Shown here: in pieces, positions 16,834 to 24,888 of the stretch
Layout of the letters: each line of letters opens with the position of its first letter
How positions within the stretch are numbered: the stretch's first letter is position 1
From: Rikenella sp031551865
GTDB lineage: Bacteria; Bacteroidota; Bacteroidia; Bacteroidales; Rikenellaceae
Length of the DNA: 64,000 bases
Assembly: GCA_031551865.1 (NCBI GenBank)
Contig: JAVBMY010000004.1
Coordinates: forward strand, 186,001 to 250,000
Reading direction: 5' to 3'
Position numbers and translations under genes: made by a program
Notes under the pieces: generated by a model
The model's input: only the letters and a program-made list of their open reading frames with translations
What the model was told of the DNA's origin: nothing
The model's database searches: none

Positions 16834-17155
16834 CTCCGGGTTGCAATCACAGCACACTTTCCGGCAAAACTCTGAAAATCCACAAAGCGGTTATACAGCA
16901 GCATACTAAGCCTTCCGGAATAAAATAACCGGATAAAACCCTAAGAACCATACCCCTTTGACGCTATATTATAGAAAGCGTTCAACACAACCTGAGGTAC
17001 AGCGGAATCTTCACTCTGGACAAGCTGTATTTCAGGCCATTGGGGAAATTTTAGAAAAAACGAGAACCCAACCCGAAGAATCATCCCCTCTTGACGCTGT
17101 ATTAACAGAGGCAGAAAGTCGGATGACGATGCGTAGTTCGATTTGAGAATACACA
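16834..17155. other. Intergenic region between sigma factor and fecR with two direct repeats
   Basis: 322 bp with no supported gene (a 62-codon TTG-started frame was rejected). Two near-identical direct repeats, TTGACGCTATATTA ending at 16971 and TTGACGCTGTATTA ending at 17104, differ at one base and are each preceded by CCCCT. They may be recognition sites for the upstream sigma factor or for a regulator. Confidence 0.45.
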
Positions 17156-18223
17156 ATGGTAAAAAAAGAACGGAATAAATTTGAGGAGATTCTTCACCTG
17201 TATTTCACATGGGAATATCCGGCCCGAATTCGCCATATGGTTCAGGACTGGCTCTCTTCTCACAAAAACGAAGAGGAAAAAGACGCCGCCCTCAGGGATA
17301 TTTTCGACAGATCGGTTAATTACGACGCGCGCCCCGCAGAATGGTCTTACAGAATGCTTGAAAAATTCCACAAGAAAGCAGGCATCACGCGTTCCGCCAT
17401 TCGCCGCATTCCTTTCTACCGCTCCAGGCCTTTGCTCCGCATCGCGGCAGTTTTGTTGCCTTTAGCCCTGGTCTGCGGCGCATTGTTCTGGGTACTTGAC
17501 AAACAGCATCAGGCCCCTGTGACAGAGTATTACAGCTCCGACGAAAGCCCGGGAGTGCAGAGGGGAACAGCCCCGCAGGTGCCTGAACGGCGTGTCGAAG
17601 CCATCGAAGGGGTGCAGAAAGACCTTCGGCTTGCAGACGGCACCCATGTGTGGATCAACTCGGGCAGTACACTCAGTTATCCCGAAGAATTTGTGGCCGG
17701 CGAGAGGCGCGTTACCCTCCGGGGCGAGGCGTTCTTCGAGGTGGAGCATGATGAAAATAAACCCTTTACGGTGCATACCAGGCATCTGGACGTAAAGGTA
17801 CTCGGAACCAGGTTCAACGTAGCCGAGCAGGAATCCGGACACATGACCGTGGTCACCCTGCTTGAAGGATCGGTGGAAGTCACCGCCCAAGGACACAGCA
17901 AAAAGCTCCGTCCGGGCGAGCAACTGACCTACCTGCACGAAAGCGGGGCAATGGAAGTCGAACACCTTGTTGCCCGGAACAGCGGCGACTGGCGCACCGA
18001 TTACATCTTCGCCAGCCAAAAATCCCTTCCCGACATCCTGCGCATGATCGGTAACTACTACGACGTGACTGTCGATTTAGACGCGGCATCGTTCCCGGCC
18101 GGGCAGCACTACACCATGGGATTCGACAAGACGGATCCGGTCGAAGAAGTACTGGAAGCGCTCTCGAAAGCAAGCACCGGTTTCGGGTATGAGATACGGA
18201 ACGATACGATAAAAATACATTAA
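17156..18223 (+). CDS. FecR family anti-sigma factor
   Basis: The 355-residue inner-membrane protein has a cytoplasmic N-terminal domain (1-90), one membrane helix (about 93-111, LRIAAVLLPLALVCGALFWV) and a periplasmic FecR domain (about 150-260, with LADGTHVWINSGSTLSYPEEF and the GEAFFEVEHD block). The last 70 residues match the DUF4974 C-terminal domain (SLPDILRMIGNYYDVTVDLD). In this family the cytoplasmic part binds the sigma factor and the periplasmic part contacts an STN domain. The next gene encodes an STN domain. Confidence 0.92.
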   Translation: MVKKERNKFEEILHLYFTWEYPARIRHMVQDWLSSHKNEEEKDAALRDIFDRSVNYDARPAEWSYRMLEKFHKKAGITRSAIRRIPFYRSRPLLRIAAVLLPLALVCGALFWVLDKQHQAPVTEYYSSDESPGVQRGTAPQVPERRVEAIEGVQKDLRLADGTHVWINSGSTLSYPEEFVAGERRVTLRGEAFFEVEHDENKPFTVHTRHLDVKVLGTRFNVAEQESGHMTVVTLLEGSVEVTAQGHSKKLRPGEQLTYLHESGAMEVEHLVARNSGDWRTDYIFASQKSLPDILRMIGNYYDVTVDLDAASFPAGQHYTMGFDKTDPVEEVLEALSKASTGFGYEIRNDTIKIH

Positions 18224-18238
18224 AAACCCTGTAAGCCC

Positions 18239-18265
18239 ATTTTACGGTCTTTCCATACGTAAAAT
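18239..18265. promoter_or_regulatory. Small inverted repeat before the STN/DUF3575 gene
   Basis: Perfect 8-bp arms ATTTTACG (18239-18246) and CGTAAAAT (18258-18265) are separated by 11 nt and lie 18 bp before the ATG. It could be an operator or a leader hairpin. Confidence 0.35.
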
Positions 18266-18282
18266 AAACTAATCCATCACAT

Positions 18283-19569
18283 ATGCGAGAACAGAAAAAT
18301 CTGATCCGCAAGTCTAAGCTGAAGATGCTGATACTTGCGGTGACAGCCACTCTTATTGCCTTTCCGGTAGCGGCCCAGACAGGCAGCATCACACTGCCAG
18401 ACAGGAAGATAAGCGCTCTGGAAGTGTTTGAAAACATCCAGCGGCAAACCGGATACAAGGTAGCCGTGAACAGCAGCCTGACCGAAAGTTTATCCGTTCA
18501 TGTGAAAAAATCGCCGGTGACGGTAAAAGCGGCGCTTGACCAGTTGCTCGCAGGCAGTAACCTCAGCTATCTTGCTGACGGCAGATTCATCATCATTACC
18601 CAGAACGCTGCAGCCCGCACAATCAATTCAGTAGTGACGGTCAATACCGACCGCAACATTGCCGGAACGGTAACCGGCGCCGACGGTAACCCGATAGAAG
18701 GCGTGACCGTGCAACTCATGGGCACGAACGGCAAAACCGCAATGACTTTTGTGAACGGCCGCTTTCAAATAACGGGCGTACCCTCCGGCAACCATATCCT
18801 GAAACTAACCTCGGCAGACGGAGAAACGGTCAGGTTCCGCGAAGTCAAAGTCGCGACCGGCAAAGATGCCGACGTGGAGCTGGTGATGAGCGGAGAGCTG
18901 GTAGAACGTAGTTACTACGTGGCAGAGGCCGAGAACACTGCAGCAGCGACTAAGACCACGGCCTATTTTGTACCCAACAGGGCCGACAACACCGTACGTG
19001 CATTCTCGGATGAGCCGAAAACAGAGTACAGTTTTATCCCGTACGACAGAATGAACAAGCTGTATATGCCGAAGTTCGGCATAAAGACCAATCTGCTCAC
19101 CTGGGCTACCACTACGCCCAACGCGGCACTGGAGTTCTCTTTGGCCAAAAAGTGGACGTTAGACATCACGGCCGCTTACAACCCCTTCCAGTTGGAAGCA
19201 GGCGGCATCAACCTCCTGTGGTACGTCCAACCTGAGTTACGCTACTGGTTTTGCCAGCGATTCGAAAAGCATTTTATTGGCCTGCACGGCATCTACGGGC
19301 AGTACAATATCGGCGACGTGGATTTCCTCACGACCACTTTCCAGGATTATCGTTACAAAGGCTGGGGCGCCGGAGCGGGCATCTCCTATGGCTACCACCT
19401 GCCCATGGCAAAACGCTGGGCATGGGAGTTTACGGTCGGAATGGGTTACGTCTACCTGCAATACGATAAATACCGCTGCTACGAGTGCGACGAATACCTC
19501 GGCAAGAAAGGCAAACACTATTTCGGACCGACCAAAGCAGGTATATCCCTGATATATATGATTAAGTAA
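18283..19569 (+). CDS. STN / carboxypeptidase-regulatory-like / DUF3575 outer-membrane protein
   Basis: The 428-residue protein has a signal peptide (about 1-32, cleaved after PVAAQ). An STN (secretin/TonB N-terminal) domain covers about 35-108 (ISALEVFENIQRQTGYKVAV). A carboxypeptidase-regulatory-like beta-sandwich covers about 125-200 (GTVTGADGNPIEGVTVQLMG). A C-terminal DUF3575 domain covers about 265-428 (KFGIKTNLLTWATTTPNAAL and following), predicted to be an outer-membrane beta-barrel. No TonB-dependent plug or 22-strand barrel is present. The STN domain probably signals to FecR, as in FecA-type systems. It is first in a tight run with the DUF3868 gene 12 bp downstream. Confidence 0.85.
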   Translation: MREQKNLIRKSKLKMLILAVTATLIAFPVAAQTGSITLPDRKISALEVFENIQRQTGYKVAVNSSLTESLSVHVKKSPVTVKAALDQLLAGSNLSYLADGRFIIITQNAAARTINSVVTVNTDRNIAGTVTGADGNPIEGVTVQLMGTNGKTAMTFVNGRFQITGVPSGNHILKLTSADGETVRFREVKVATGKDADVELVMSGELVERSYYVAEAENTAAATKTTAYFVPNRADNTVRAFSDEPKTEYSFIPYDRMNKLYMPKFGIKTNLLTWATTTPNAALEFSLAKKWTLDITAAYNPFQLEAGGINLLWYVQPELRYWFCQRFEKHFIGLHGIYGQYNIGDVDFLTTTFQDYRYKGWGAGAGISYGYHLPMAKRWAWEFTVGMGYVYLQYDKYRCYECDEYLGKKGKHYFGPTKAGISLIYMIK

Positions 19570-19581
19570 ACCTGACGATAT

Positions 19582-21075
19582 ATGAAAAAAATACTATACA
19601 CACTGTTATTGCTATGCCTTTGCGTGAATACCAAAGCACAGCAGGCAGACAAGGGTATCTCCGTAAGAAACTTCACCACGAACCTCACCGGCGAAACGCT
19701 CGACATCGATTTCGACCTGATAGCCCGGGGCCTCCGGATCAAATCCTGCGGGCAACTCGTTCTGGAATTCGCCGTGGAGAACAGCGACCGCAGGCTCGTC
19801 ATGCCGGCGGTGGTTTATTCGGGCAGGCAGCGCTACCATTACGAGCAACGCCGGGCGTTACTCTCCGACGGCTACCATGCCGAACCTTACCATATCTACA
19901 AGAAAGTCAGAAAAAACAAGGCTTATAAGCTTGACTACCACCTCTCGGTTCCGTATTACTCGTGGATGGAACACGCCGGGATTACCTTCCGGGAGTATAC
20001 CCACGACTGTTCGGGCGACCGTGTTTCCGGCAGAGGAGTGCTTCTGTTCGACCTCAATCCCGCTCCGGTCTACGTCGAGCCCGAGATATGGAAACCCGAC
20101 CCAAGCCTGCTCCCGAATCTTGTGAGTTTCCTCGTGCCGGAAGTCGAAGAAGTCAAGGCCCGAGCGTCGATGATCTCGCTAAATATCGGTTTCCCGGTCA
20201 ATGTGACCGAGGTGCGCCCGTCATTCGGGAACAACGCCTATGAACTTTCACGCGCGGACTCCCTGATTATTGCCCTCGAACAGAGGAGCGAGCTGCTCGA
20301 CATCCGGGGCGTGAGCATCTGCGGTTACGCTTCGCCGGAAGGCGCGTATGCGGTCAATGAAAAACTGGCCCGCGGACGCAGCGAAAGCTTCAAGCAATAC
20401 CTGGTGAACAATTACCACAATAACCCGTACATCAGAAACGCGCAGACGAGCTGGGTAGCGGAAGACTGGGAAGGCGTGGGGCGTCTGGTCGAAGCAAACA
20501 ACACCATCACGCAAAAACAGGATGTACTTGCGATAATTTACGACAATACGATAGCTCCCGACAGGAAAGACGTAATGCTTCAGCTCGTCCAGTGGTGGTC
20601 GTACAACTACAAGATCATCCTCAAGGACATATACCCCAAACTCCGCCGCATCGTGCTTCGCGTAGATTACACGGTACACAAACTCGACGACAGCAAAGCC
20701 CGCGAACTGCTCTACACCAATCCGGACATGCTTTCGCTGGACGAGATCTACCGGGTGGCCCGCTACTACGAACCGGGCAGCCGCCAGTACAGGGAAGTCT
20801 ACGAAATCGCCGCGAAACAATATCCGAACGACGTGATCGCGAACAACAACGCCGCTGCCGCCCTGTTGCAGGAAGGCAATGCCGCAGAAGCCCTGCCCTA
20901 TCTGGAAAAAACCAAAGGCAGCAACATCAGCCTCATCAACTACGGGGCCTACTGGTACCTCATGGAAGACCTCGACAAGGCGATCGAGTACTTCAACCGG
21001 GCAAAAGCAGCGGGCATCGCCCAAGGCGAACACAACCTCCGCCTGGCCCATCCAAAGTACAACGCGAATGAATAA
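19582..21075 (+). CDS. DUF3868 fimbria-associated protein with TPR-like C-terminus
   Basis: The 497-residue exported protein has a signal peptide (KKILYTLLLLCLCVNTKAQ). The N-terminal half matches DUF3868, which occurs in Mfa-type fimbrial loci. The segment ICGYASPEGAYAVNEKLA with RSESFKQYL (about 245-275) resembles an OmpA-like peptidoglycan-binding region. Residues about 415-490 look like TPR repeats (VIANNNAAAALLQEGNAAEA). It may anchor or assemble the fimbria. Its stop overlaps the next start by 8 bp, indicating translational coupling. Confidence 0.8.
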   Translation: MKKILYTLLLLCLCVNTKAQQADKGISVRNFTTNLTGETLDIDFDLIARGLRIKSCGQLVLEFAVENSDRRLVMPAVVYSGRQRYHYEQRRALLSDGYHAEPYHIYKKVRKNKAYKLDYHLSVPYYSWMEHAGITFREYTHDCSGDRVSGRGVLLFDLNPAPVYVEPEIWKPDPSLLPNLVSFLVPEVEEVKARASMISLNIGFPVNVTEVRPSFGNNAYELSRADSLIIALEQRSELLDIRGVSICGYASPEGAYAVNEKLARGRSESFKQYLVNNYHNNPYIRNAQTSWVAEDWEGVGRLVEANNTITQKQDVLAIIYDNTIAPDRKDVMLQLVQWWSYNYKIILKDIYPKLRRIVLRVDYTVHKLDDSKARELLYTNPDMLSLDEIYRVARYYEPGSRQYREVYEIAAKQYPNDVIANNNAAAALLQEGNAAEALPYLEKTKGSNISLINYGAYWYLMEDLDKAIEYFNRAKAAGIAQGEHNLRLAHPKYNANE

Positions 21076-22144
21076 CACGCATATCTCAAGACCGGTAAAA
21101 CTGCTGCTCCTGCTCACCGGGATCATGCTGGGCGCGGTATCCTGCCACGTGGACAACTACCGAGACATCTGCGACTACAAAGTGCAGCTCAGATACGACT
21201 ACAACGAGGAGAACACCACGGCCGAGAATATGATCGAATACTACGTCTACACCATCGACGAGTACATATTCCGCGAAGACGGCATCCTGCTCCAGCACCG
21301 CCGTTTCGAAGCCGACAAGTGCACCGCTCCCATGAACTCCGAACTGATGCTCCAGCCCGGGCGTTACAGCGTGATCGCAATAGGCAACCAGGACGAGCGT
21401 AGCATGGCGTGGGATGCCCGAACGGGGCAGGCGCCGGTAGCGGGGCAAACCCATCGCAACGACATGCGCCTGAACCTCGACAACGCCGAAACGTTGGCCA
21501 ACGGCAGCAAAAGCCAAAGCGAAAGACTCTACCACGGCTACAAGACCTTCACCGTCAAGGAGCATGGCATAAGCCGCGTGCGGGTGGATATGGTCAACGC
21601 CCACTTCGTACTCACGTTTCGTGTCAAGTGGAAGAACGGCGCCTCGCCCGAGCGGGGCAGCTACTACGCCACCCTCGGCAACGTGCCCTCGGAATACGCC
21701 CTGATGCCGCAGTATATCTACCCGGCGGCGAGTTTCGACTGCGAACAGCACGACTGCGACGCGCACGACCTCTACCCATCGCAGTGCAACAACGTGATCC
21801 ACCACATCCCCTACACCTGCCACCAGCTGCGCAACCAGCTTACCCACCGCCACGACACTTACCTGAACGCCGACAACGAGGTATGGGGCGAATTTGTGAA
21901 CTACCGCATCAAGACCGCCACGAAACCCATGCTACGGTTGTTCCGGGCGGCAGATACCCCCGGCGGCACCGACGAAATGGTACTGCCCAACGCCATCGAC
22001 CTACAGGCGTATTTCGACTGGTACCACTACGAGCTCGACTACGAGTTGAAACAGGAATACACGCTCGACATCATCATCGACGGCAACAAAATGACCATTA
22101 CCCCGCTCGACGTGGCCGACTGGTACGAAGGGGGAAAGCTCTGA
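21068..22144 (+). CDS. FimB/Mfa2 family fimbrial anchor lipoprotein
   Basis: The 358-residue lipoprotein begins with a signal ending in GAVSC (lipid-attached Cys near residue 27). The sequence ending in DVADWYEGGKL is the typical C-terminus of Mfa2/FimB proteins, which anchor and limit fimbrial length in Porphyromonas-type fimbriae. The middle (MVNAHFVLTFRVKW) matches the beta-rich Mfa2 fold. It has seven or more Cys residues, including a His/Cys-rich stretch DCEQHDCDAHDL, which is unusual and may bind metal. The start 8 bp inside the DUF3868 gene was chosen by the lipoprotein signal. Confidence 0.8.
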   Translation: MNNTHISRPVKLLLLLTGIMLGAVSCHVDNYRDICDYKVQLRYDYNEENTTAENMIEYYVYTIDEYIFREDGILLQHRRFEADKCTAPMNSELMLQPGRYSVIAIGNQDERSMAWDARTGQAPVAGQTHRNDMRLNLDNAETLANGSKSQSERLYHGYKTFTVKEHGISRVRVDMVNAHFVLTFRVKWKNGASPERGSYYATLGNVPSEYALMPQYIYPAASFDCEQHDCDAHDLYPSQCNNVIHHIPYTCHQLRNQLTHRHDTYLNADNEVWGEFVNYRIKTATKPMLRLFRAADTPGGTDEMVLPNAIDLQAYFDWYHYELDYELKQEYTLDIIIDGNKMTITPLDVADWYEGGKL

Positions 22145-22371
22145 CGGCACGCCACAAAACGTCCGGATAACCACCCACGAAGATCCACCCGGGTCAGTCC
22201 GAGAACAAGCGCATAACCACCGCACCTGCATACCATAAACAAGCGGATAAACCCGCACAGGCATACCATAAACAACCGTATAAACCTACACCGAAACACT
22301 CCATAAACAACCCAATACACAACCCCACAAAAACCAACAAAAAAACCATTTTTAACCAAAACAAAAATCCC
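22145..22371. repeat. Tandem 33-bp repeats in the fimbrillin leader
   Basis: Two near-identical 33-bp units (22228-22260 and 22261-22293) start GCATACCATAAACAA. A weaker third copy follows (22294-22326) and a degenerate one precedes (about 22197-22227). The region is C- and A-rich with few T or G residues. It lies between the anchor gene and the major fimbrillin gene and would form a 227-nt leader or spacer in the transcript. Confidence 0.7.
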
Positions 22372-24555
22372 ATGAAAAAAAGAACACTTGGAATTGCAGC
22401 CCTGGCACTCTCCACCCTGTTTGCCTCCTGCTCGAAAGACACCGACCTCGGGCTCAACGGCCCCGAAGGCAACACCGCGCTTGCCTTCTCGTTCAACAAG
22501 CCTCAGGGCAGCTTCGTGACCTACGCCGACATCGCATCGACCGCCGAATGGAACATCGCGGCCATCGACGTGTATGCCGCCGTCGACGGCACCGTGACCA
22601 AACTGGCCACCACCGACTACACGCTCACCGAAAGCGCCAAAACCTACACCATCGCCATGAACCGCGCCTGGGTAGGCACCAACGCAGGCAAGACCGCCAA
22701 CTTCTACTTCGTCGGCAACGATGCCACCTCGACCCTTGGCGCGCACACCTCGCTGGGCCAAACCACCGAGGCTGACTTCCGCAACGCCCTGACCAACGAG
22801 CTGACCGACGTCAGCGGCAAGGCAAGCCTGATCGTCAAGCCCAACGGCTCGACCCAGAACCTGCTCTTCTCGACCATCATCGAGAACGTGAAGGTCGAAG
22901 GCAAAGTGAACAAGAACGCCGTGCTGACCCGCCGCGAAGCCCGTTTCGATGTGGAAAATCCCCTCTACGCAGGCGACGCCTTCAAGGTCACCGACATCCT
23001 CGTATCGGGCGCCAGCACCAGCGGCCTGATCTTCCCCTGCGGCGACCCCAGCGTGACCATCAACAAGAAGAGCCACGTAGCCGTGGGTGCCATCGCATCG
23101 ACCGAATACGACGCCCAGAACCTTGCCAAGAGCGTGTTCTACCTCTACCCGACCGAAATGGGCTCGGGCAAGACCGAGATCACCGTCATGGGTTCGGTAG
23201 CCGGCGGAGCCGCCAAGGCTTACCCGGTTGACGCATCGAGCATCGGCAACAAGATCGAAGCCAACACCCGCTATATCCTCGTGCTCGACCCGACCACCGT
23301 TACGTTCACTATCACCGTGGCCGACTACAACGAAGGCGGCAAACTTCCCGCACAGCTTGGTGGCGACGACGCTTTCGCACTCACAAACTTCGCTGCAAGC
23401 GTTCCCGCCAACTGGACGGAAGCCAGCCAGGTATACACCTTCGACGCCACCGCAGGCGCTACCCTCGCTTTCGACGCCACCACCAAATACGGCACCGACT
23501 TCGAAGTGGTTTACGCTTTCGGCCAGCAGGCCGACCTGGACGTAGCCGACATTGTCGTGAACAAGAGCAGCGTAGCCACCTACTCGGGCTACAACGTGGT
23601 CGACAGCTACACGATCAACGTTCCCGCCTCGACCCATGACGGCTTCGGCATCCGCGTGATCATCAAATCCATCGGCGGCACAGGCCAGCAGGTTATCCTG
23701 TTCCAGAAAGGCACTGTCGAGGTTGAAGACGTCTTCGTAGACCCCCAAGTAACCGAAAAGGTAAAAGAAATTATCGGCCATGACGACGTAACTGCCGAAG
23801 ATTTGAGTGGTATCACTATCCTTGACCTCTCTGGCGAAACTGATGTTACATCGCTTGAAGGCATCGAAAATCTCCCCAACTTGACAGAAATTAATGCGAA
23901 AGATAACAATACTATCACCGAAGTTGATTTGAGCAAAAATAATGAGTTATCAGTTATAAATCTTTCGGGAACAGGTATCTCAGAGATAGATTTGAGCAAA
24001 AATGAGAAGCTGACTAAAGCCCTTATGAGTAAAACTGCACTTACAGAAGTTGACTTTAGCCAGAATGCAGAAATCTCGATAATTGCACTTCAAGACATAC
24101 CTAACCTAACAAATGTTATTTTTGGCGCAAAAAATCAGAAGTTGTCCGAAATTCACATACAGGGGTGCCAGTCTTTGACCTCATTAAATGTTTCAGCATT
24201 AACTGGTCTGAAACGACTTCAAACAGAAAATGGAGCATTGACAACTCTCGATGTATCAAATAATACGAATCTTGAATACTTGGACATAAGGAATACTCAG
24301 ATAGCAAGTATCGATTTATCCAAAAATGTTAACCTGCTAAGCTTTTGTATCGGAGGATTTGCAGGTACCTTTAACGCAGTCATAAATTCGGTCGATATTT
24401 CGAACAATAAGAAGATCACGACTTTCAGGTGTGCATATGTGCCGTTTGAGGTTACAGTTAAAGTTTGGAACGACTTCCCTCAGAACCCTGCTGAGCAATT
24501 CACTACTGCTTACCAGATCGTTAACTCTACCGCTGTAACCATCGTTCGCAATTAA
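22372..24555 (+). CDS. Mfa1/FimA-like fimbrillin with C-terminal leucine-rich repeat domain
   Basis: The 727-residue lipoprotein starts with a signal ending LFASC (lipid Cys near residue 20). Residues about 30-330 match the Mfa1/FimA fimbrillin fold, including the RREARFDVENP segment and the SVFYLYPTEMGS strand, and end with VADYNEGGK. A linker domain covers about 330-465. From about residue 470 the protein becomes a leucine-rich repeat array of roughly 21-23-residue units such as TEVDLSKNNELSVINLSGTG. GC drops from about 65% to about 33% near nucleotide 23780 (60-base samples), so the LRR part was probably acquired separately. The LRR may be a tip adhesin or a host-binding module. Confidence 0.85.
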   Translation: MKKRTLGIAALALSTLFASCSKDTDLGLNGPEGNTALAFSFNKPQGSFVTYADIASTAEWNIAAIDVYAAVDGTVTKLATTDYTLTESAKTYTIAMNRAWVGTNAGKTANFYFVGNDATSTLGAHTSLGQTTEADFRNALTNELTDVSGKASLIVKPNGSTQNLLFSTIIENVKVEGKVNKNAVLTRREARFDVENPLYAGDAFKVTDILVSGASTSGLIFPCGDPSVTINKKSHVAVGAIASTEYDAQNLAKSVFYLYPTEMGSGKTEITVMGSVAGGAAKAYPVDASSIGNKIEANTRYILVLDPTTVTFTITVADYNEGGKLPAQLGGDDAFALTNFAASVPANWTEASQVYTFDATAGATLAFDATTKYGTDFEVVYAFGQQADLDVADIVVNKSSVATYSGYNVVDSYTINVPASTHDGFGIRVIIKSIGGTGQQVILFQKGTVEVEDVFVDPQVTEKVKEIIGHDDVTAEDLSGITILDLSGETDVTSLEGIENLPNLTEINAKDNNTITEVDLSKNNELSVINLSGTGISEIDLSKNEKLTKALMSKTALTEVDFSQNAEISIIALQDIPNLTNVIFGAKNQKLSEIHIQGCQSLTSLNVSALTGLKRLQTENGALTTLDVSNNTNLEYLDIRNTQIASIDLSKNVNLLSFCIGGFAGTFNAVINSVDISNNKKITTFRCAYVPFEVTVKVWNDFPQNPAEQFTTAYQIVNSTAVTIVRN

Positions 24556-24671
24556 AGCGCATCTCGTTAAGCGGCATTTGTCACGCCGCTTGGAAACACA
24601 GCCAGATTTGTAATCCGGCAGATAATACCCCAGACCGGAGGCGGCTGATACCTGCCTCCGGTCACAAAAGG

Positions 24672-24760
24672 CGTCATTGCAAGGGGGAACGCAGTTCCGA
24701 CCCTGCAATCCAGAAAAATGAACACGCTGGATTGCTTCACCGACGGGGTTCGCAATGACG
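24672..24760. repeat. Palindromic intergenic repeat, CGTCATTGCGAGG family (degenerate copy)
   Basis: The ends CGTCATTGC (24672-24680) and GCAATGACG (24752-24760) are complementary. The interior includes GCAATCCAG and CTGGATTGC, which also pair. Arms are less perfect than in the copy at 10685. Confidence 0.65.
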
Positions 24761-24780
24761 AAACAACCCGCACTCTTTGA

Positions 24781-24854
24781 AATATCGGTTTACACGTAAT
24801 GATGTGCTGAATTTATTACGGCGGATTCACCGCAAAAATGTGTAAACCGATATT
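24781..24854. promoter_or_regulatory. 15-bp inverted repeat flanking a 44-bp segment upstream of a fimbrillin gene
   Basis: Arms at 24781-24795 and 24840-24854 are perfectly complementary, and a third partial copy (GGTTTACACGT) follows at about 24861. The element ends about 35 bp before the ATG. It could be a paired regulator site or a recombination site. Confidence 0.45.
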
Positions 24855-24888
24855 CTCAACGGGTTTACACGTTTTTTATTTGATGCTT

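Larger units (their letters stand above)
24556..24888. other. Intergenic region before the second fimbrillin gene
   Basis: 333 bp with two hairpins (24569-24591 and 24633-24663, the second with a 10-bp GACCGGAGGC stem), a copy of the CGTCATTGC repeat family (24672-24760) and a 15-bp perfect inverted repeat (AATATCGGTTTACAC at 24781-24795 and its complement at 24840-24854). No gene is seen. Confidence 0.6.

Noticed and set aside
16958..17146. A 62-codon frame starting with TTG before fecR
   Set aside because: No ATG, no recognisable features, and both ends lie in the direct repeats.
22039..23781. A 580-codon minus-strand frame over the fimbrillin gene
   Set aside because: Antisense to a signal-bearing lipoprotein with conserved motifs. 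Its low-complexity start is the translated tandem repeat.
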